A stretch of 34,018 nt of DNA from an uncultured Ruminococcus sp. (lineage in GTDB: Bacteria; Bacillota; Clostridia; Oscillospirales; CAG-272), in the NCBI GenBank assembly GCA_902785485.1, contig CACZZA010000014.1, positions 1-34,018 on the forward strand, written 5' to 3'. The translations under genes were made by a program, and so were the position numbers. Positions within the stretch are counted from its first letter, which is position 1; each line of letters begins with the position of its first letter. Under the pieces are notes generated by a model. That model saw nothing but the letters and a program-made list of their open reading frames with translations, did no database searches and was not told where the DNA came from. Shown here piece after piece: positions 33,426-34,018 of this stretch.

Positions 33426-33454
33426 TGGACAAATCGGGAAAAATATGTTACAAT
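33426..33454 (+). promoter_or_regulatory. Promoter of the small lipoprotein gene
   Basis: TGGACA at 33426-33431, 17-bp spacer, TACAAT at 33449-33454. Confidence 0.7.
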
Positions 33455-33515
33455 TATCACAATAAAGTTCGGCTTGTTCCGGTCTTTAAATCTATTTTTC
33501 AGGGGTTGTGTCACT

Positions 33516-33899
33516 ATGAAAAACACTTTAAGAGCCGTTGCTCTCGCGACGGCGGTCATTATGCTCGCTCTGGCTGCGGTCTCCTGCGGAGGCGGAAAAG
33601 AGATCGGCGTTTACTCGGCGACCAAAATGTCCCTCAACGGTATGGAAATGCCCATCGAACAGCTTTCCGACCTTAAAATGGAGCTGAAAGACGGCGGAAA
33701 AGCCGTATTCAATTTCGGAGACGGTCAGCGTGAAGGCGACTACACCGTCGACGGCAGCAAGATCACGCTTTCGGTTACGGCTGACGGCGAGACCGAGACA
33801 ATGAACGGAACGATCGACGGAAATGTCATCACCTTTGAGCAGTCCGAATCCTCCGAAATGGGCGACCTCACCATGACGCTCGTTTTCGAGAAAAAATAA
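33516..33899 (+). CDS. Small lipoprotein (lipocalin-like repeat)
   Basis: 127 residues from the ATG at 33516. A signal peptide ends in the lipobox AAVSC (about residue 24), so the mature part is lipid-anchored. The rest is beta-rich with the pattern G-x-Y-x-x-x-x-M, KDGGKAVFNFGDGQREGDYT and DGSKITLSVTADGETETMNG, as in many clostridial lipocalin-like or DUF4923-like proteins. The function is unknown. The ribosome site AGGGG is 11 nt upstream. The frame is open far upstream to 33147, but only the ATG follows a promoter and is followed by a signal peptide. Confidence 0.85.
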   Translation: MKNTLRAVALATAVIMLALAAVSCGGGKEIGVYSATKMSLNGMEMPIEQLSDLKMELKDGGKAVFNFGDGQREGDYTVDGSKITLSVTADGETETMNGTIDGNVITFEQSESSEMGDLTMTLVFEKK

Positions 33900-33953
33900 G
33901 GGACGCTTAAGCAAAAAGGAAGGGGCTGTAAAAAAAGTCCCGAAAAAAAAGAG

Positions 33954-33992
33954 AGACTATGTTCAAAAAAATGAGGACATAGTCTTCTTTTT
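33954..33992 (+). terminator. Terminator after the small lipoprotein
   Basis: Arms AGACTATGT/ACATAGTCT around a 14-nt loop, then TCTTTTT on the plus strand. Confidence 0.8.
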
Positions 33993-34002
33993 GTGGTATA
34001 AT
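33974..34002 (+). promoter_or_regulatory. Promoter of a gene beyond the right edge
   Basis: AGGACA at 33974-33979, 17-bp spacer and TATAAT at 33997-34002. It overlaps the terminator hairpin, so the next gene starts right after this boundary. Confidence 0.6.
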
Positions 34003-34018
34003 TTTTGTATGACAATAA

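Overview
The window reads as chromosome of an uncultured, probably gut-associated Gram-positive member of the Clostridia (Eubacteriales). Inferred from: DUF3793 beside a flavodoxin, an ACT + UPF0210 pair, fakA/fakB, an NfnAB-type transhydrogenase, a DivIVA-domain protein, a dockerin protein, lipoproteins without outer-membrane genes, strong AGGAGG ribosome sites and sigma-A promoters with 17-bp spacers. I cannot place the order with confidence. No rRNA, tRNA, CRISPR array, transposase or integrase was recognised.

Layout. (1) 1-6.3 kb, visibly lower in G+C than the rest: a minus-strand block with a small Xre regulator and a TetR regulator, a terminator, then a DUF308/HdeD-like membrane gene (broken), an MMPL/RND transporter and a secreted xxxLxxG heptad-repeat protein. 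It carries three exact tandem duplications of 18, 31 and 54 bp; two of them break the DUF308 gene. It is bounded by a palindrome-rich stretch at 1-110 and, at 6.33-6.6 kb, by two hairpins enclosing a gene remnant. (2) 6.6-9.9 kb: MgtC-like protein and CPA2 antiporter, divergent from a LysR regulator. (3) 9.9-12.4 kb: radC, then an ACT-domain/UPF0210 pair. (4) 12.5-18 kb, minus strand: secreted dockerin protein, PAQR/TrhA membrane protein, FakA and FakB. (5) 18.3-20.1 kb: AlkZ-related protein, then DUF3793-flavodoxin behind a consensus promoter with two DtxR-like palindromes; the flavodoxin has an in-frame TGA in its FMN loop. (6) 20.3-24.6 kb: an HTH-sugar kinase fusion with murQ (cell-wall MurNAc recycling), convergent with NfnA/NfnB. 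(7) 24.9-29.9 kb: ZIP metal transporter with a structured leader, UDP-GlcNAc 2-epimerase, type II pantothenate kinase, an unknown membrane protein, a DivIVA-like protein overlapping an orphan class I fumarase beta subunit. (8) 29.9-34 kb: lipoprotein with an HEXXH peptidase domain, membrane GGDEF protein, small lipoprotein, and the promoter of a gene beyond the edge.

Most of the window is housekeeping and envelope metabolism. The parts I find most unusual are the self-sensing HTH-kinase/murQ unit, the metal-controlled DUF3793-flavodoxin pair with its broken FMN loop, and the duplication-scarred efflux island. I see no clear previously undescribed defence or mobile system.
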